A DNA stretch of 64,000 nt. Source: Endomicrobium sp. Its GTDB lineage: Bacteria > Elusimicrobiota > Endomicrobiia > Endomicrobiales > Endomicrobiaceae. A program made the position numbers and the translations under genes. The notes below the pieces were generated by a model that saw nothing but the letters and a program-made list of their open reading frames with translations, ran no database searches and was not told the origin of the DNA. Location of the stretch: positions 124,001 through 188,000 of the forward strand of contig JAISGV010000003.1 of assembly GCA_031262885.1 (NCBI GenBank), in the 5' to 3' direction. Position 1 is the stretch's first letter. Every line of letters begins with the position of its first letter. Positions 10,596-19,973 of this stretch are shown here, piece after piece.

Positions 10596-11207
10596 CTAAG
10601 AGATTTGATAAATATATTTTTTTGTTATTTTAATTGTTATATAAGATAAAAATGTCCCTATTAATGCTCCTACTATAACATCTGATGGAAAATGATTACC
10701 TGTATATATTCTTTCTAAACAAATAAATAATGCTAACATTATATACCATTTTTTGTACTTTTTTATTGTTTTAAACATAAAAAAACAAATAGTGAATGCT
10801 ATTTGTGAATGACCTGAAGGAAAAGAATTTTTATATCTTTTTTCAAATAGTATATTTATATTTTTATCATTAAAGACCATTGCCGGTCGTTCTCTTCTAA
10901 ATATATTTTTTAGAACATATACTGTAATACTTGAAATAAATAAAGTTGATATAAATACAATAATAGTAATGATAGAAGTTTTTTTATTATTTTTCCATAA
11001 TATAAATATAGATAATAATATTAAAATAATTATAAAGCCTAAATTAAATTTTTTAGAATCAAAAATAGATTGTAAAGTAAAACAAAAATCTAGTAATTTA
11101 CATTTTAGCTTACTGTTTATAAGTATAAAAGTATTGTGATCTAATGTTTTTATATTATTTAAAACAAATAAAATACAAAGTTTATTAATTCCCATTTGTT
11201 TGTTCAT
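10596..11207 (-). CDS. PAP2-family membrane phosphatase (undecaprenyl-PP or lipid phosphatase)
   Basis: This is an integral membrane acid phosphatase of the PAP2 superfamily. The three catalytic motifs are seen in order: KNIFRRERP (KX6RP), FPSGHS (PSGH) and RIYTGNHFPSDV (RX5HX3D). About five or six hydrophobic segments surround them. Likely substrates are undecaprenyl pyrophosphate (BacA-independent recycling of the wall carrier) or phosphatidylglycerophosphate; the sequence does not tell which. It is divergent from nspC. No clear ribosome site precedes the ATG. Confidence 0.88.
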   Translation of the reverse strand: MNKQMGINKLCILFVLNNIKTLDHNTFILINSKLKCKLLDFCFTLQSIFDSKKFNLGFIIILILLSIFILWKNNKKTSIITIIVFISTLFISSITVYVLKNIFRRERPAMVFNDKNINILFEKRYKNSFPSGHSQIAFTICFFMFKTIKKYKKWYIMLALFICLERIYTGNHFPSDVIVGALIGTFLSYITIKITKKYIYQIS

Positions 11208-11227
11208 ATTTATATTATTATTATAGT

Positions 11228-11268
11228 TTGAAATATCGTTGATTTTTACTATAATCTTAGATTATAAT
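11228..11268 (+). promoter_or_regulatory. Predicted tandem promoters for nspC with a 17-bp palindrome
   Basis: Two overlapping promoter-like elements face nspC: TTGAAA (11228-11233), 16-base spacer, TATAAT (11250-11255); and TTGATT (11239-11244), 18-base spacer, TATAAT (11263-11268). The perfect palindrome TATAATCTTAGATTATA (11250-11266) covers the first -10 box and part of the second. A start from the second would leave a leader of only about 10 bases, consistent with no Shine-Dalgarno being visible before nspC. Whether the palindrome is an operator is inference. Confidence 0.5.
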
Positions 11269-11284
11269 AAACATCAATATAAAA

Positions 11285-12400
11285 ATGAAAGATAAAATAA
11301 AAACACCTTATTATTTAATTTATAAAAATAAACTATTAAAAAATCTTAAAAAAATTGAATATGTAAGAAAGCTATCTGGTGCTAAGGTTTTATTAGCGTT
11401 AAAATGCTTTTCTACATGGTCTGTTTTTAATTTAATAAGTAAGTATATGGATGGCACTACAAGTAGTTCATTCTATGAAGCAAAATTGGGATATGATAAA
11501 TTTGGTAAAGAAACTCATATATTTAGTGTAGCTTTTTCCAAAAGAGAAATAAACTTATTAAAAGAACTTAATGGAAACAAAATAATTTTTAACTCAATTT
11601 CTCAATTAAATATGTTTTATAATAAAGTTAAACATTTTGAAATAGGAGTTAGAATAAATCCAGGTATAAGTTATTCTAGTTTCAATATAGCGGATCCTGC
11701 TAGGCAATTTTCTAGATTAGGGATTGTTTCAAAAAAAAGCATCAAATATATAATAAATAAAATAAATGGTTTAATGTTTCATTATAATTGCGAAAATGAC
11801 AATTTTACTAAATTTAGTGAAATGTTAAATGAGATAGAGCTAAAATATTTTGATATTCTTAATGAAAAAAGAATTAAATGGGTTAGTTTAGGAGGAGGGA
11901 TAAGTTTTACAAATAATCAATATCCTATAAATAAATTTTGTAAAAAATTGAAAGAGTTTAGTAAAAAGTATGATGTTCAAATTTATCTTGAACCAGGAGA
12001 AGCTGTTGTACTTAATAGTTGTGAACTTGTAACTACAGTTTTAGATATTGTAGAAAATATAAAAAAAATTGCAATAGTAGATGCTTCAGTAGAAGCACAT
12101 ATGTTAGATTTATTAATATATAGAGTTTGTGCAGAAATTAGAACAAAACCAGGCAATAATGAATATATAATTGCAGGTAGATCTTGTTTAGCTGGAGATG
12201 TTTTTGGAGAATACCATCTTCTTAATAAATTAAAAATTGGTTCAATTATTAGATTTACTAATGCAGCAAGTTATACAATGGTTAAGAAAAATTGGTTCAA
12301 CGGAGTTAGTATGCCATCAATTGTTGTAAAGGAACTTAATGGACAAATAAGACTTATAAAAGATTTTGTATATAATGATTTTTTAAAAAATTTATCTTAA
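11285..12400 (+). CDS. nspC: Carboxynorspermidine decarboxylase
   Basis: NspC is a PLP-dependent fold-III decarboxylase that removes CO2 from carboxynorspermidine or carboxyspermidine, the last step of the alternative polyamine route. The PLP lysine lies in LLALKCFSTWSVF, and the substrate/PLP motifs MFHYNCEN, SLGGGISF and YLEPGEAVV follow as in this family. The length of 371 residues fits. The partner dehydrogenase is directly downstream, which separates NspC from the related LysA encoded two genes on. The product may be spermidine or norspermidine, depending on the diamine present; the sequence does not decide. Confidence 0.93.
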   Translation: MKDKIKTPYYLIYKNKLLKNLKKIEYVRKLSGAKVLLALKCFSTWSVFNLISKYMDGTTSSSFYEAKLGYDKFGKETHIFSVAFSKREINLLKELNGNKIIFNSISQLNMFYNKVKHFEIGVRINPGISYSSFNIADPARQFSRLGIVSKKSIKYIINKINGLMFHYNCENDNFTKFSEMLNEIELKYFDILNEKRIKWVSLGGGISFTNNQYPINKFCKKLKEFSKKYDVQIYLEPGEAVVLNSCELVTTVLDIVENIKKIAIVDASVEAHMLDLLIYRVCAEIRTKPGNNEYIIAGRSCLAGDVFGEYHLLNKLKIGSIIRFTNAASYTMVKKNWFNGVSMPSIVVKELNGQIRLIKDFVYNDFLKNLS

Positions 12401-12433
12401 AGAAAAATCAAATTGCTAGGAGATTAATAAAAA

Positions 12434-13651
12434 ATGCTAAAAAGAAATGTCCTACTTGTAGGAGCTGGTGGGGTTGCTCATGTTGCTGCTCATAAACTTG
12501 CTCAAAATAATGATTTGTTTGGGAATATATATTTGATTTCTAGATCTCTTAATAATTGTAAAAAAATACTAGACAGTGTAAATAGAAAAAATAGTTACAA
12601 AGATAGTAGTAAAAAAATTTATATTGAAGAAGTTAATGTTTTAAATGTCAAAAAAGTAATTGAAATAATGAAAAAATTTAACATTTCGATTACAGTAAAT
12701 TTAGCATCTGCTTTTTGTAATATGTCAATTTTAGAATCATGTTTAGCTACAGGATCAGCTTATATAGATACAGCAATACATGAAGAACCAGATAAAGTTT
12801 GTGAATCTCCTCCTTGGTATGCAAATTATGAGTGGAAACAAAAATCTAATTGTGCTAAAAATGGAGTAACTGCTATTTTAGGTTCCGGGTTCGATCCTGG
12901 AGTTGTTAATGCTTATGTAGCATATGCAAAAAAACATTTTTTTGATCATATAGAAAATATAGATATCATGGATGTCAATGCTGGAGATCATGGTAAGTTT
13001 TTTGCTACAAATTTCGATCCTGAAATAAATTTCAGAGAATTTGAAAAAGCTTGGGTATGGATTAACAAAAAATGGGTATGTAAACCTGTTCATTCTATTA
13101 AAAAAGAATATGATTTTCCTGTAATAGGAAAACAGACTTTGTATTTAACTGGACATGATGAGATTCATTCTCTTTCAAAAAATTTTGATGCTAAATCAAT
13201 ACGATTTTGGATGGGTTTTAGTGAACATTATATAAATTGTTTCAATGTCTTAAAAAAAATAGGATTATTATCTGAAAAACCTATAAAAACAGCAGAAGGA
13301 GTAGAAGTAGTTCCTTTAAAAGTTGTAAAAGCATGTTTGCCTAATCCTAAAACATTAGCAGCAAATTATACCGGTAAAACTTGCATAGGAGATTTAATAG
13401 TAGGTACTAAAAATCAGCAAAAAAAAGAATGTTTTATATATAATATATGCGATCATAAAGCTTGTTATGAAGAAGTAGAATCTCAAGCTATTAGTTATAC
13501 TGCAGGAGTTCCTGCTGTTGCTGCAGCTATACTTATTGCTAATGGCGTTTGGGATGTCAAAAAAATGGTTAATGTAGAAGAATTAGATCCTGATCCTTAC
13601 TTGGAATTGTTAAATAATATTGGATTATTAACTTATAAAAAAATCTCATAA
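12434..13651 (+). CDS. Carboxynorspermidine dehydrogenase (saccharopine dehydrogenase family)
   Basis: The protein starts with an NAD(P)-binding Rossmann motif, VLLVGAGGVAHVAAHKLA, and has the saccharopine dehydrogenase fold through residue 405 (TAILGSGFDPGVVNAYVAYA, DVNAGDHG). Adjacent nspC makes the assignment: this enzyme reductively condenses a diamine with L-aspartate 4-semialdehyde to give carboxy(nor)spermidine. Annotation pipelines often call it saccharopine dehydrogenase or Lys1, but a fungal-type lysine route is unlikely because a full diaminopimelate route follows. AGGAG lies upstream of ATG 12434. It is the second gene of a probable nspC-to-dapL operon. Confidence 0.9.
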   Translation: MLKRNVLLVGAGGVAHVAAHKLAQNNDLFGNIYLISRSLNNCKKILDSVNRKNSYKDSSKKIYIEEVNVLNVKKVIEIMKKFNISITVNLASAFCNMSILESCLATGSAYIDTAIHEEPDKVCESPPWYANYEWKQKSNCAKNGVTAILGSGFDPGVVNAYVAYAKKHFFDHIENIDIMDVNAGDHGKFFATNFDPEINFREFEKAWVWINKKWVCKPVHSIKKEYDFPVIGKQTLYLTGHDEIHSLSKNFDAKSIRFWMGFSEHYINCFNVLKKIGLLSEKPIKTAEGVEVVPLKVVKACLPNPKTLAANYTGKTCIGDLIVGTKNQQKKECFIYNICDHKACYEEVESQAISYTAGVPAVAAAILIANGVWDVKKMVNVEELDPDPYLELLNNIGLLTYKKIS

Positions 13652-13664
13652 TTTAGAGGTGAAA

Positions 13665-14948
13665 ATGCTTGTATTTGATAAAAATGGAGAATTATTTCTA
13701 GAACATGTTAAGATTTCAGATATAGCTGAGTTCTATGGAACTAGCACATATATTTATTCTAAAAAAAAAATAATAGATAATTTTTATAGTTATAAAAACT
13801 ATAGCAAGTTTAAAAAAATGATAATTTGTTTTGCTTGTAAAACTAATTCTAATAGATCGATTTTAAATATACTGGCTAGTCTTGGAGCAGGAGCAGATAC
13901 AACTTCAGGAGGAGAAATATATAGATGTATAAATGCTGGGTTTAATCCAAATAAAATAGTTTATGCAGGCGTAGGAAAAACGAAAGATGAAATAGAATAC
14001 GCATTAAAAAATAATATTTTTATGTTTAATGTTGAATCTTTGGAAGAGTTAGAAACAATAGATAATACAGCAGGGAAATTAGGAGTTAAAGCAAGAATTT
14101 CATTTAGAATAAATCCTGACGTTGATCCAGATACTCATTCGTATATAGTAACAGGTAAAAAAGGTACAAAGTTTGGAATACCATATGAAGAAGCTGAAAA
14201 TGCATATTTAATCGCTAATACTAAAAAGAATATAAAAATAGCTGGGATACATTTTCATATAGGTTCTCAAATTACAAACATTAAGCCATTTGAATTAGCT
14301 GCAAAAAAAATAAAAAAAATAGTAGATATTATTGAAAAAAACAAAATAAAAATTAGCTATGTTAATTGTGGAGGAGGTTTAGGAATACAATATTCAAAAA
14401 CATCCGTATCATCAGAAGAAATATTAACTCCTAAACTATTAATCGATACAATGTTTACTATTTTTAATGATAAAACTTTAATTTTTGAACCTGGACGTTC
14501 AATAATGGCAAATGCTGGCTACCTTTTAACTAAAGTTATATATAGAAAAAATATTATTAATAATAATAAAAGATTTATTATAGTTGATGCAGGTATGAAT
14601 GATTTAATTAGACCTGCATTGTATGGAGCTTATCATGATATTATACCTGTAAAAAATCATGGGAACAATTTAAAAAATAACGTTCTAACTGACATTGTGG
14701 GACCAATATGTGAGAATAGTGATTTTATAGGTAAGGATAGAATATTACCTGTTTTATCACAAAATGATCTTTTATTAGTAACATGTGCTGGAGCCTATGG
14801 TTCAGCAATGTCTTCTACATACAATTCTAGACCATTGTTGGCCGAAGTTCTTGTGGATAATGATAGTTTAATATTGATTAGGAAACGTGGGAATTATTCA
14901 GATCTTACTTCAAATGAAATCTATTTAAAAAAGAGAATTAATAAATGA
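13665..14948 (+). CDS. lysA: Diaminopimelate decarboxylase
   Basis: LysA converts meso-diaminopimelate to L-lysine, using PLP. The PLP lysine sits in IICFACKTNSN, with GAGADTTSGGEI, the glycine-rich NCGGGLGI, FEPGRSI and the C-terminal catalytic Cys context GPICENSD and CAGAYGSAMSS. The track begins at GTG 13659; I use ATG 13665 because AGAGG (13655-13659) is well placed for it and overlaps the GTG. Length is then 427 residues. Its last codons overlap dapF by four bases (ATGA), so translation is probably coupled. Confidence 0.97.
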   Translation: MLVFDKNGELFLEHVKISDIAEFYGTSTYIYSKKKIIDNFYSYKNYSKFKKMIICFACKTNSNRSILNILASLGAGADTTSGGEIYRCINAGFNPNKIVYAGVGKTKDEIEYALKNNIFMFNVESLEELETIDNTAGKLGVKARISFRINPDVDPDTHSYIVTGKKGTKFGIPYEEAENAYLIANTKKNIKIAGIHFHIGSQITNIKPFELAAKKIKKIVDIIEKNKIKISYVNCGGGLGIQYSKTSVSSEEILTPKLLIDTMFTIFNDKTLIFEPGRSIMANAGYLLTKVIYRKNIINNNKRFIIVDAGMNDLIRPALYGAYHDIIPVKNHGNNLKNNVLTDIVGPICENSDFIGKDRILPVLSQNDLLLVTCAGAYGSAMSSTYNSRPLLAEVLVDNDSLILIRKRGNYSDLTSNEIYLKKRINK

Positions 14949-15766
14949 ATATAAATTTTACAAAATTAACAGCCGCTGGTAATGATTTTATCGTGATTGA
15001 TAATAGGACTAAATTTATTGTTAAAGATAAATATAATGTTTTAGCAAAACAATTATGTGATAGGAAATATTCAATAGGAGCAGATGGCTTAATATTATTA
15101 GAAAATAGCAATATAAGTAATTTTAAGATGGTATATTTCAATTCTGATGGTTCTCATGCTTGTATGTGTGGCAACGGAGGAAGAGCTATAGCAAAATTTG
15201 CATATGATATCAATATTGTTGATCAAAACATGAATTTTGAAACAGATGCAGGAATCATAAAAGCGTCAATTTTACCTAACAATAAAGTTAAATTATATTT
15301 ATATGACCCTAAAAATTTAAGACAAAATATAAATATTTTAATAAAAAATAAAAAAATAATATTAGATTTTATAGATACAGGAGTACCTCATGCAGTAATG
15401 TTTGTAAATGACATTAAAAATGTTGATGTTTTTAATTTAGGACAATCAATTAGATTACATGAAACATTTAATAATTGTAATGGCACTAATGTTAATTTTG
15501 TAAAAGTCTCACAGGATAACAATGACACCATATTTGTTCGAACATACGAAAGAGGAGTAGAAAATGAAACTTTGGCATGTGGAACTGGAGTAATAGCTTC
15601 TAGTATAATTTCAGTCATTAAAGGATTTGTTAATTCTCCAGTAACTGTAATAACAAAAAATAATGATATATTAAAAGTATCCTTTAATCATAACGATAAT
15701 ATAATAAAGGCTGTTGCATTAGAAGGGCCTGCTTTTATTGTATTTAAAGGTATTATTAAAATATAA
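14945..15766 (+). CDS. dapF: Diaminopimelate epimerase
   Basis: DapF interconverts LL- and meso-diaminopimelate with a PLP-free two-cysteine mechanism. Both catalytic cysteines are present, in MCGNGGRA and ACGTGV, and the N-terminal FTKLTAAGNDFIVID is typical. Length is 273 residues. In this genome it acts directly on the LL-diaminopimelate made by DapL. It overlaps lysA by four bases and precedes dapA by 12. Confidence 0.97.
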   Translation: MNINFTKLTAAGNDFIVIDNRTKFIVKDKYNVLAKQLCDRKYSIGADGLILLENSNISNFKMVYFNSDGSHACMCGNGGRAIAKFAYDINIVDQNMNFETDAGIIKASILPNNKVKLYLYDPKNLRQNINILIKNKKIILDFIDTGVPHAVMFVNDIKNVDVFNLGQSIRLHETFNNCNGTNVNFVKVSQDNNDTIFVRTYERGVENETLACGTGVIASSIISVIKGFVNSPVTVITKNNDILKVSFNHNDNIIKAVALEGPAFIVFKGIIKI

Positions 15767-15778
15767 TGGGGAGGTAGT

Positions 15779-16654
15779 ATGTTTTTTGGTGTATATACAG
15801 CATTGATTACACCGTTTAAGAATAATAAAATTGATTTTCATGCTTTAGATCTTTTACTAGAAAAGCAACTAATCAATGGAGTTCAAGGTATTGTCCCTTG
15901 TGGAACTACAGGAGAGTCAGTAACTTTAGAATACGAAGAATATATCTCTATACTAAAATTTTGTGTAAAGAAAGTCAATAAAAAAATTAAAATTATTGCA
16001 GGTGCAGGATCTAATTGTACATATAAAACTGTTCATTTATCTAAAATAGCTGAGGATTTAGGATGTGATGGCGTTTTGGTTGTATCTCCTTATTATAATA
16101 AGCCAACACAAAAAGGCTTATATTTGCATTTCAAAGCTATAAATGAAGCTATAAACATTCCTATTATAATTTACAATATCCCATCTAGAAGCTCTATTAA
16201 TATTGAGCCTAAAACTATTGCAAAAATATTTAATGATTGTAAAAATGTAGTCGGTATAAAAGAGTCATCTGGTTCATTAAACCAAGTAAATGATATAAAA
16301 TTATTATCTCATAATATAGTTCTTTTTTCAGGAGATGATGCTTTAACATTACCATTACTAGCATTAGGAGGAGTAGGTGTTATTTCAGTATTATCTAACA
16401 TAATTCCAGATAAAATAGTTAAACTTGTTAAGTTTTTTAGAATGGGGAATATTAATGAAGCTATGAGAATTCATTATAATCTGTTACCATTAATAAAAGT
16501 TATGTTTTTAGAAACAAATCCTTTACCAATAAAAACTGCAGCTTCAATACTAGGAATATGCGAAATGGAATTTAGATTGCCAATGTGCAAAATGGAACAT
16601 AACAACAGACTTTATTTAGAGAAAAAGCTAAGAGAATATAAACTTTTAAAATAA
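15779..16654 (+). CDS. dapA: 4-hydroxy-tetrahydrodipicolinate synthase
   Basis: DapA condenses pyruvate with aspartate 4-semialdehyde, the committed step to diaminopimelate and lysine. The TIM-barrel signatures GTTGES, the tyrosine in IIYNIPSRS and the Schiff-base lysine in VVGIKESSG are intact. The length of 291 residues is standard. A strong GGGGAGG ribosome site lies just before the ATG. It competes for aspartate semialdehyde with the polyamine dehydrogenase encoded three genes upstream. Confidence 0.97.
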   Translation: MFFGVYTALITPFKNNKIDFHALDLLLEKQLINGVQGIVPCGTTGESVTLEYEEYISILKFCVKKVNKKIKIIAGAGSNCTYKTVHLSKIAEDLGCDGVLVVSPYYNKPTQKGLYLHFKAINEAINIPIIIYNIPSRSSINIEPKTIAKIFNDCKNVVGIKESSGSLNQVNDIKLLSHNIVLFSGDDALTLPLLALGGVGVISVLSNIIPDKIVKLVKFFRMGNINEAMRIHYNLLPLIKVMFLETNPLPIKTAASILGICEMEFRLPMCKMEHNNRLYLEKKLREYKLLK

Positions 16655-16675
16655 ATAGGAGGTTAAAAAATAATA

Positions 16676-17425
16676 ATGAAAGTAACAATTTGTGGAGCTA
16701 TGGGGAAAATGGGTAGAGCTATTATGGAAGCATCAGAAGTTGATAAAGATATTGAAATATTTGGAGCATTAGATAACAAATCAAAAAATAATAATTGTAT
16801 AAGTTCAATAAAATATTTAGAAAAATTCTTAGTTAAAACAAATGTACTCATAGATTTTACAAATCCAGAAAGCTCTGTAGCCAATGTTGAAATGACAAAA
16901 AAATATTCAGTTCCTACAGTTATTGGAACTACAGGATTTACTTCTGAACAAAAACAGTATATAATTAATGCTTCAAAGGATATTCCAATTGTAATTTCTC
17001 CTAATATGTCGTCAGGGATTAATGTTTTACTTAAAATAGTTGAGTATGTTGCAAAAAAATTACCTGATTATGATAAAGAAATAGTTGAATTGCATCATAA
17101 TAAAAAAAAGGATTCTCCATCTGGTACTGCTATAAAATTGGCTGAAATGATATCAAAGGATCAAGATTTAAATAATATTGCTATATATGGTAGACATTCT
17201 ACTAATTTGGAAAGAAGAAAGAATGAAATTGGTATATTTTCAGTAAGAGCTGGCGATATAATTGGAGATCATACAGTATATTTTGTTGGAACAGGCGAGC
17301 GTTTAGAATTAACTCATAGGGCTCAATCTAGACAAGCTTTCGCAATGGGGGCTATTAAAGCTGCGAAATGGATAATAAACAAAAATCCTGGGCTTTATAG
17401 TATGATAGATGTGTTAAATATATAA
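16676..17425 (+). CDS. dapB: 4-hydroxy-tetrahydrodipicolinate reductase
   Basis: DapB reduces the DapA product to tetrahydrodipicolinate with NAD(P)H. It has the N-terminal nucleotide site VTICGAMGKMGRAI, the family signature ELHHNKKKDSPSGTA with the catalytic His and Lys, and the C-terminal GTGERLELTHRAQSR. At 249 residues it is slightly shorter than the E. coli enzyme but normal for the shorter bacterial forms. It lies 21 bases after dapA with AGGAGG upstream. Confidence 0.97.
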   Translation: MKVTICGAMGKMGRAIMEASEVDKDIEIFGALDNKSKNNNCISSIKYLEKFLVKTNVLIDFTNPESSVANVEMTKKYSVPTVIGTTGFTSEQKQYIINASKDIPIVISPNMSSGINVLLKIVEYVAKKLPDYDKEIVELHHNKKKDSPSGTAIKLAEMISKDQDLNNIAIYGRHSTNLERRKNEIGIFSVRAGDIIGDHTVYFVGTGERLELTHRAQSRQAFAMGAIKAAKWIINKNPGLYSMIDVLNI

Positions 17426-17450
17426 AATTGGAGGAACATAATATTATATT

Positions 17451-18617
17451 ATGAACATTATTTATAATGAAAAACTAAAAAAATTACCACCTTATTTATT
17501 TATTGAAATAGATAAAAAGCAAAAAGAAGCTTTAAAACAAGGGAGAGATATTATATCTTTTGGGGTAGGAGATCCAGATTTACCAACTCCCGAACATATT
17601 GTAAAGTCATTACAAGATTCAGTAATGAATCCTATGAATCATAAATATCCATTTGGTATGGGATTATTGTCTTATCGAAAAGCAATTATAGATTGGTTTT
17701 CGAATAGATTCAATGTTAATTTAGACATAGATGAGGTCTGTGCTCTTATAGGCTCAAAAGAAGGTATAGCTCATATGCCGTTAGGATTTATTAATCCTGG
17801 AGATGTAGTATTAGTTCCAGAACCTGGTTATCCTGTATATAACACAGGAACAATTTTTAGTGATGGAATACCGTATTATATGCCTTTGACAGAAAAAAAT
17901 AATTTTTTACCAGATTTAGATATAATTCCAGTGAATGTTATAAAGAAAGCAAAAATGATTTTTGTAAATTATCCCAATAATCCAACATCAGCTGTTGCTA
18001 CAAGAACTTTTTATTCTAAACTTGTTGATTTCGCTAAGAAAAATAATATTATTGTAGTATCTGATGCTGCATATTGTGAAATATATTATGATAATAAAAA
18101 TAAACCTTTAAGTTTTTTAGAAATTGATGGAGCCAAAGAGGTTGGAGTAGAATTTCATTCTTTATCTAAAACTTATAATATGACAGGATGGCGTGTAGGT
18201 TGGGTGTGTGGAAATAAAGATATTATTACAGGAATTGCTAAAGTTAAAGATAATTATGATTCAGGAGTTTTTCAAGCAATACAAGAAGCAGCTATTACGG
18301 CTTTATCTTCTTCTCAATCTTGTGTAGAAAACTTTAGAAAAATATATAAAGAACGTAGAGATGTTTTAGTTGCAGGATTAAAAAAACTAAATTGGGATGT
18401 AAAGTTACCTGAATCCACATTTTATGTTTGGGCTAGAATTCCTAAAGGATATACTTCTGCACAAGTCGCTTTGAAACTTTTTGATGAAGCTGCCATAATT
18501 TGCACACCTGGTAATGGAATGGGGATTAGTGGAGAAGGCTATATTAGATTTGCTTTAACAGTTGACATTATAAGAATTAACGAAGCATTGTCTCGTATTC
18601 TAAAAGTAACATGGTAA
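17451..18617 (+). CDS. dapL: LL-diaminopimelate aminotransferase
   Basis: DapL converts tetrahydrodipicolinate directly to LL-diaminopimelate with glutamate, bypassing the DapD/C/E acylated branches. The class I aminotransferase motifs are clear: SFGVGDPDLPTPEHI near the N-terminus, NYPNNPTSA, SDAAYCEIYY, and the PLP lysine in SLSKTYNMTGWRVGW. The length of 388 residues fits the DapL2-like bacterial form. The setting between dapB and murC supports it over other aminotransferases. Three bases separate its stop from murC. Confidence 0.95.
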   Translation: MNIIYNEKLKKLPPYLFIEIDKKQKEALKQGRDIISFGVGDPDLPTPEHIVKSLQDSVMNPMNHKYPFGMGLLSYRKAIIDWFSNRFNVNLDIDEVCALIGSKEGIAHMPLGFINPGDVVLVPEPGYPVYNTGTIFSDGIPYYMPLTEKNNFLPDLDIIPVNVIKKAKMIFVNYPNNPTSAVATRTFYSKLVDFAKKNNIIVVSDAAYCEIYYDNKNKPLSFLEIDGAKEVGVEFHSLSKTYNMTGWRVGWVCGNKDIITGIAKVKDNYDSGVFQAIQEAAITALSSSQSCVENFRKIYKERRDVLVAGLKKLNWDVKLPESTFYVWARIPKGYTSAQVALKLFDEAAIICTPGNGMGISGEGYIRFALTVDIIRINEALSRILKVTW

Positions 18618-18620
18618 TAG

Positions 18621-19973
18621 ATGTTAAACAAAGCACATAGAATACATTTGGTAGGTATTGGAGGTATTGGTATGTCTGGATTAGCTAAAATTTTAGCTAA
18701 TCTAGGGTACACAATATCAGGATCTGATTTATGTGATACGTTCACTACTAAATTTTTAAAATCTATAGGGGTAAAAATTTATATAGGCCATGATAGAACT
18801 AATATAAATAATATAGACACTTTAGTTATATCATCAGCTGTTTCTAAAAGCAATGTTGAAGTAAAAGAAGCTTTAAGAAAAAATATTCCTATTATTTATA
18901 GAGCCGACATGTTATCTGAAATTTTATCTTCAAAACGTATAATATCAATTGCAGGGTCTCATGGAAAAACAACAACTACTGCTTTAATTGCAATCGTGTT
19001 ACTATATGCGAATTTTGATCCAACAATATTAGCAGGAGGCATACTAAATAATATTAATACTAATGCGACATTAGGAAATAGTGATTATGCTGTTATTGAA
19101 ACAGATGAATCTGATGGTTCTTTTTTAAAATTTTCTTCATATATTTCAGTTGTAACTAATATAGATAATGATCATTTAGAACATTATGATAATGATATAA
19201 AAAATCTTAAGAAAGCTTTTTTTACATATATTGATCTTGTTTCTAATAACGGAATTTCTATAGTATGTTATGATAATGCTTCAATAAGAGATATATTAAA
19301 AAATAAAAATTTAAAAAATAATGTTACTTATGGAATTTATGGTAATCCAAATGTAAAAGCTGTTAACATTAAAATTGAAAAAGGTTTTACTAGTTTTATA
19401 GTAATTTATAATGGAAAAAGACTAGGAAGTATTATTATTAAAATTTTGGGTTTACATAATATATTAAATGCTCTTGCTGCAATCAGTGTAGGGTTATGTC
19501 TTGATATACCATTTAAAAGTATTTCAAAAGCTATTAAACATTTTTCAGGGGTAAAAAGACGTCTGGAATTTAAAGGGGTAAATAATAAAATTATTGTAAT
19601 TGATGATTATGCTCATCATCCTACAGAAATCAAAAATACTATAAGAGCTATTAAGATTAGGTACCCTACTCGTAGACTTATTGTTTTATTTCAACCTCAT
19701 AGATATACAAGAACTCATAGTTTATTTCAAGAATTTTGCGAAAGTTTTTCTAATGTAGATATGCTAAAAATACTTGATATTTATTCAGCTGGAGAAACTC
19801 CAATAAAAGGAGTTACATCAGATTTATTAGTGAAAAATATAAAATCAAGTGGTTATGTTAGTAAATTTTCTAACTTAGCAGATTTAAAAAAAGTTCTAAT
19901 AGAAGGAGACATAGTTTTAACTATAGGTGCTGGAGATGTATGGAAAATAGGAGAAAAATTGTTAACAATTTAA
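18621..19973 (+). CDS. murC: UDP-N-acetylmuramate--L-alanine ligase
   Basis: MurC adds L-alanine to UDP-MurNAc in the cytoplasm, the first step in building the stem peptide. Visible motifs are the N-terminal HLVGIGGIGMSGLA, the Mur-ligase P-loop AGSHGKTTTTAL, the conserved ETDESDGSF and DDYAHHPTEI. The length of 450 residues is standard. It starts the division and wall cluster murC-murB-ftsQ-ftsA-ftsZ and overlaps murB by 34 bases. Confidence 0.97.
   Translation: MLNKAHRIHLVGIGGIGMSGLAKILANLGYTISGSDLCDTFTTKFLKSIGVKIYIGHDRTNINNIDTLVISSAVSKSNVEVKEALRKNIPIIYRADMLSEILSSKRIISIAGSHGKTTTTALIAIVLLYANFDPTILAGGILNNINTNATLGNSDYAVIETDESDGSFLKFSSYISVVTNIDNDHLEHYDNDIKNLKKAFFTYIDLVSNNGISIVCYDNASIRDILKNKNLKNNVTYGIYGNPNVKAVNIKIEKGFTSFIVIYNGKRLGSIIIKILGLHNILNALAAISVGLCLDIPFKSISKAIKHFSGVKRRLEFKGVNNKIIVIDDYAHHPTEIKNTIRAIKIRYPTRRLIVLFQPHRYTRTHSLFQEFCESFSNVDMLKILDIYSAGETPIKGVTSDLLVKNIKSSGYVSKFSNLADLKKVLIEGDIVLTIGAGDVWKIGEKLLTI

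Noticed and set aside
12434-13651. Saccharopine dehydrogenase of a fungal-type lysine pathway
   Set aside because: nspC is adjacent and a complete diaminopimelate route is encoded downstream, so the carboxynorspermidine role fits better.
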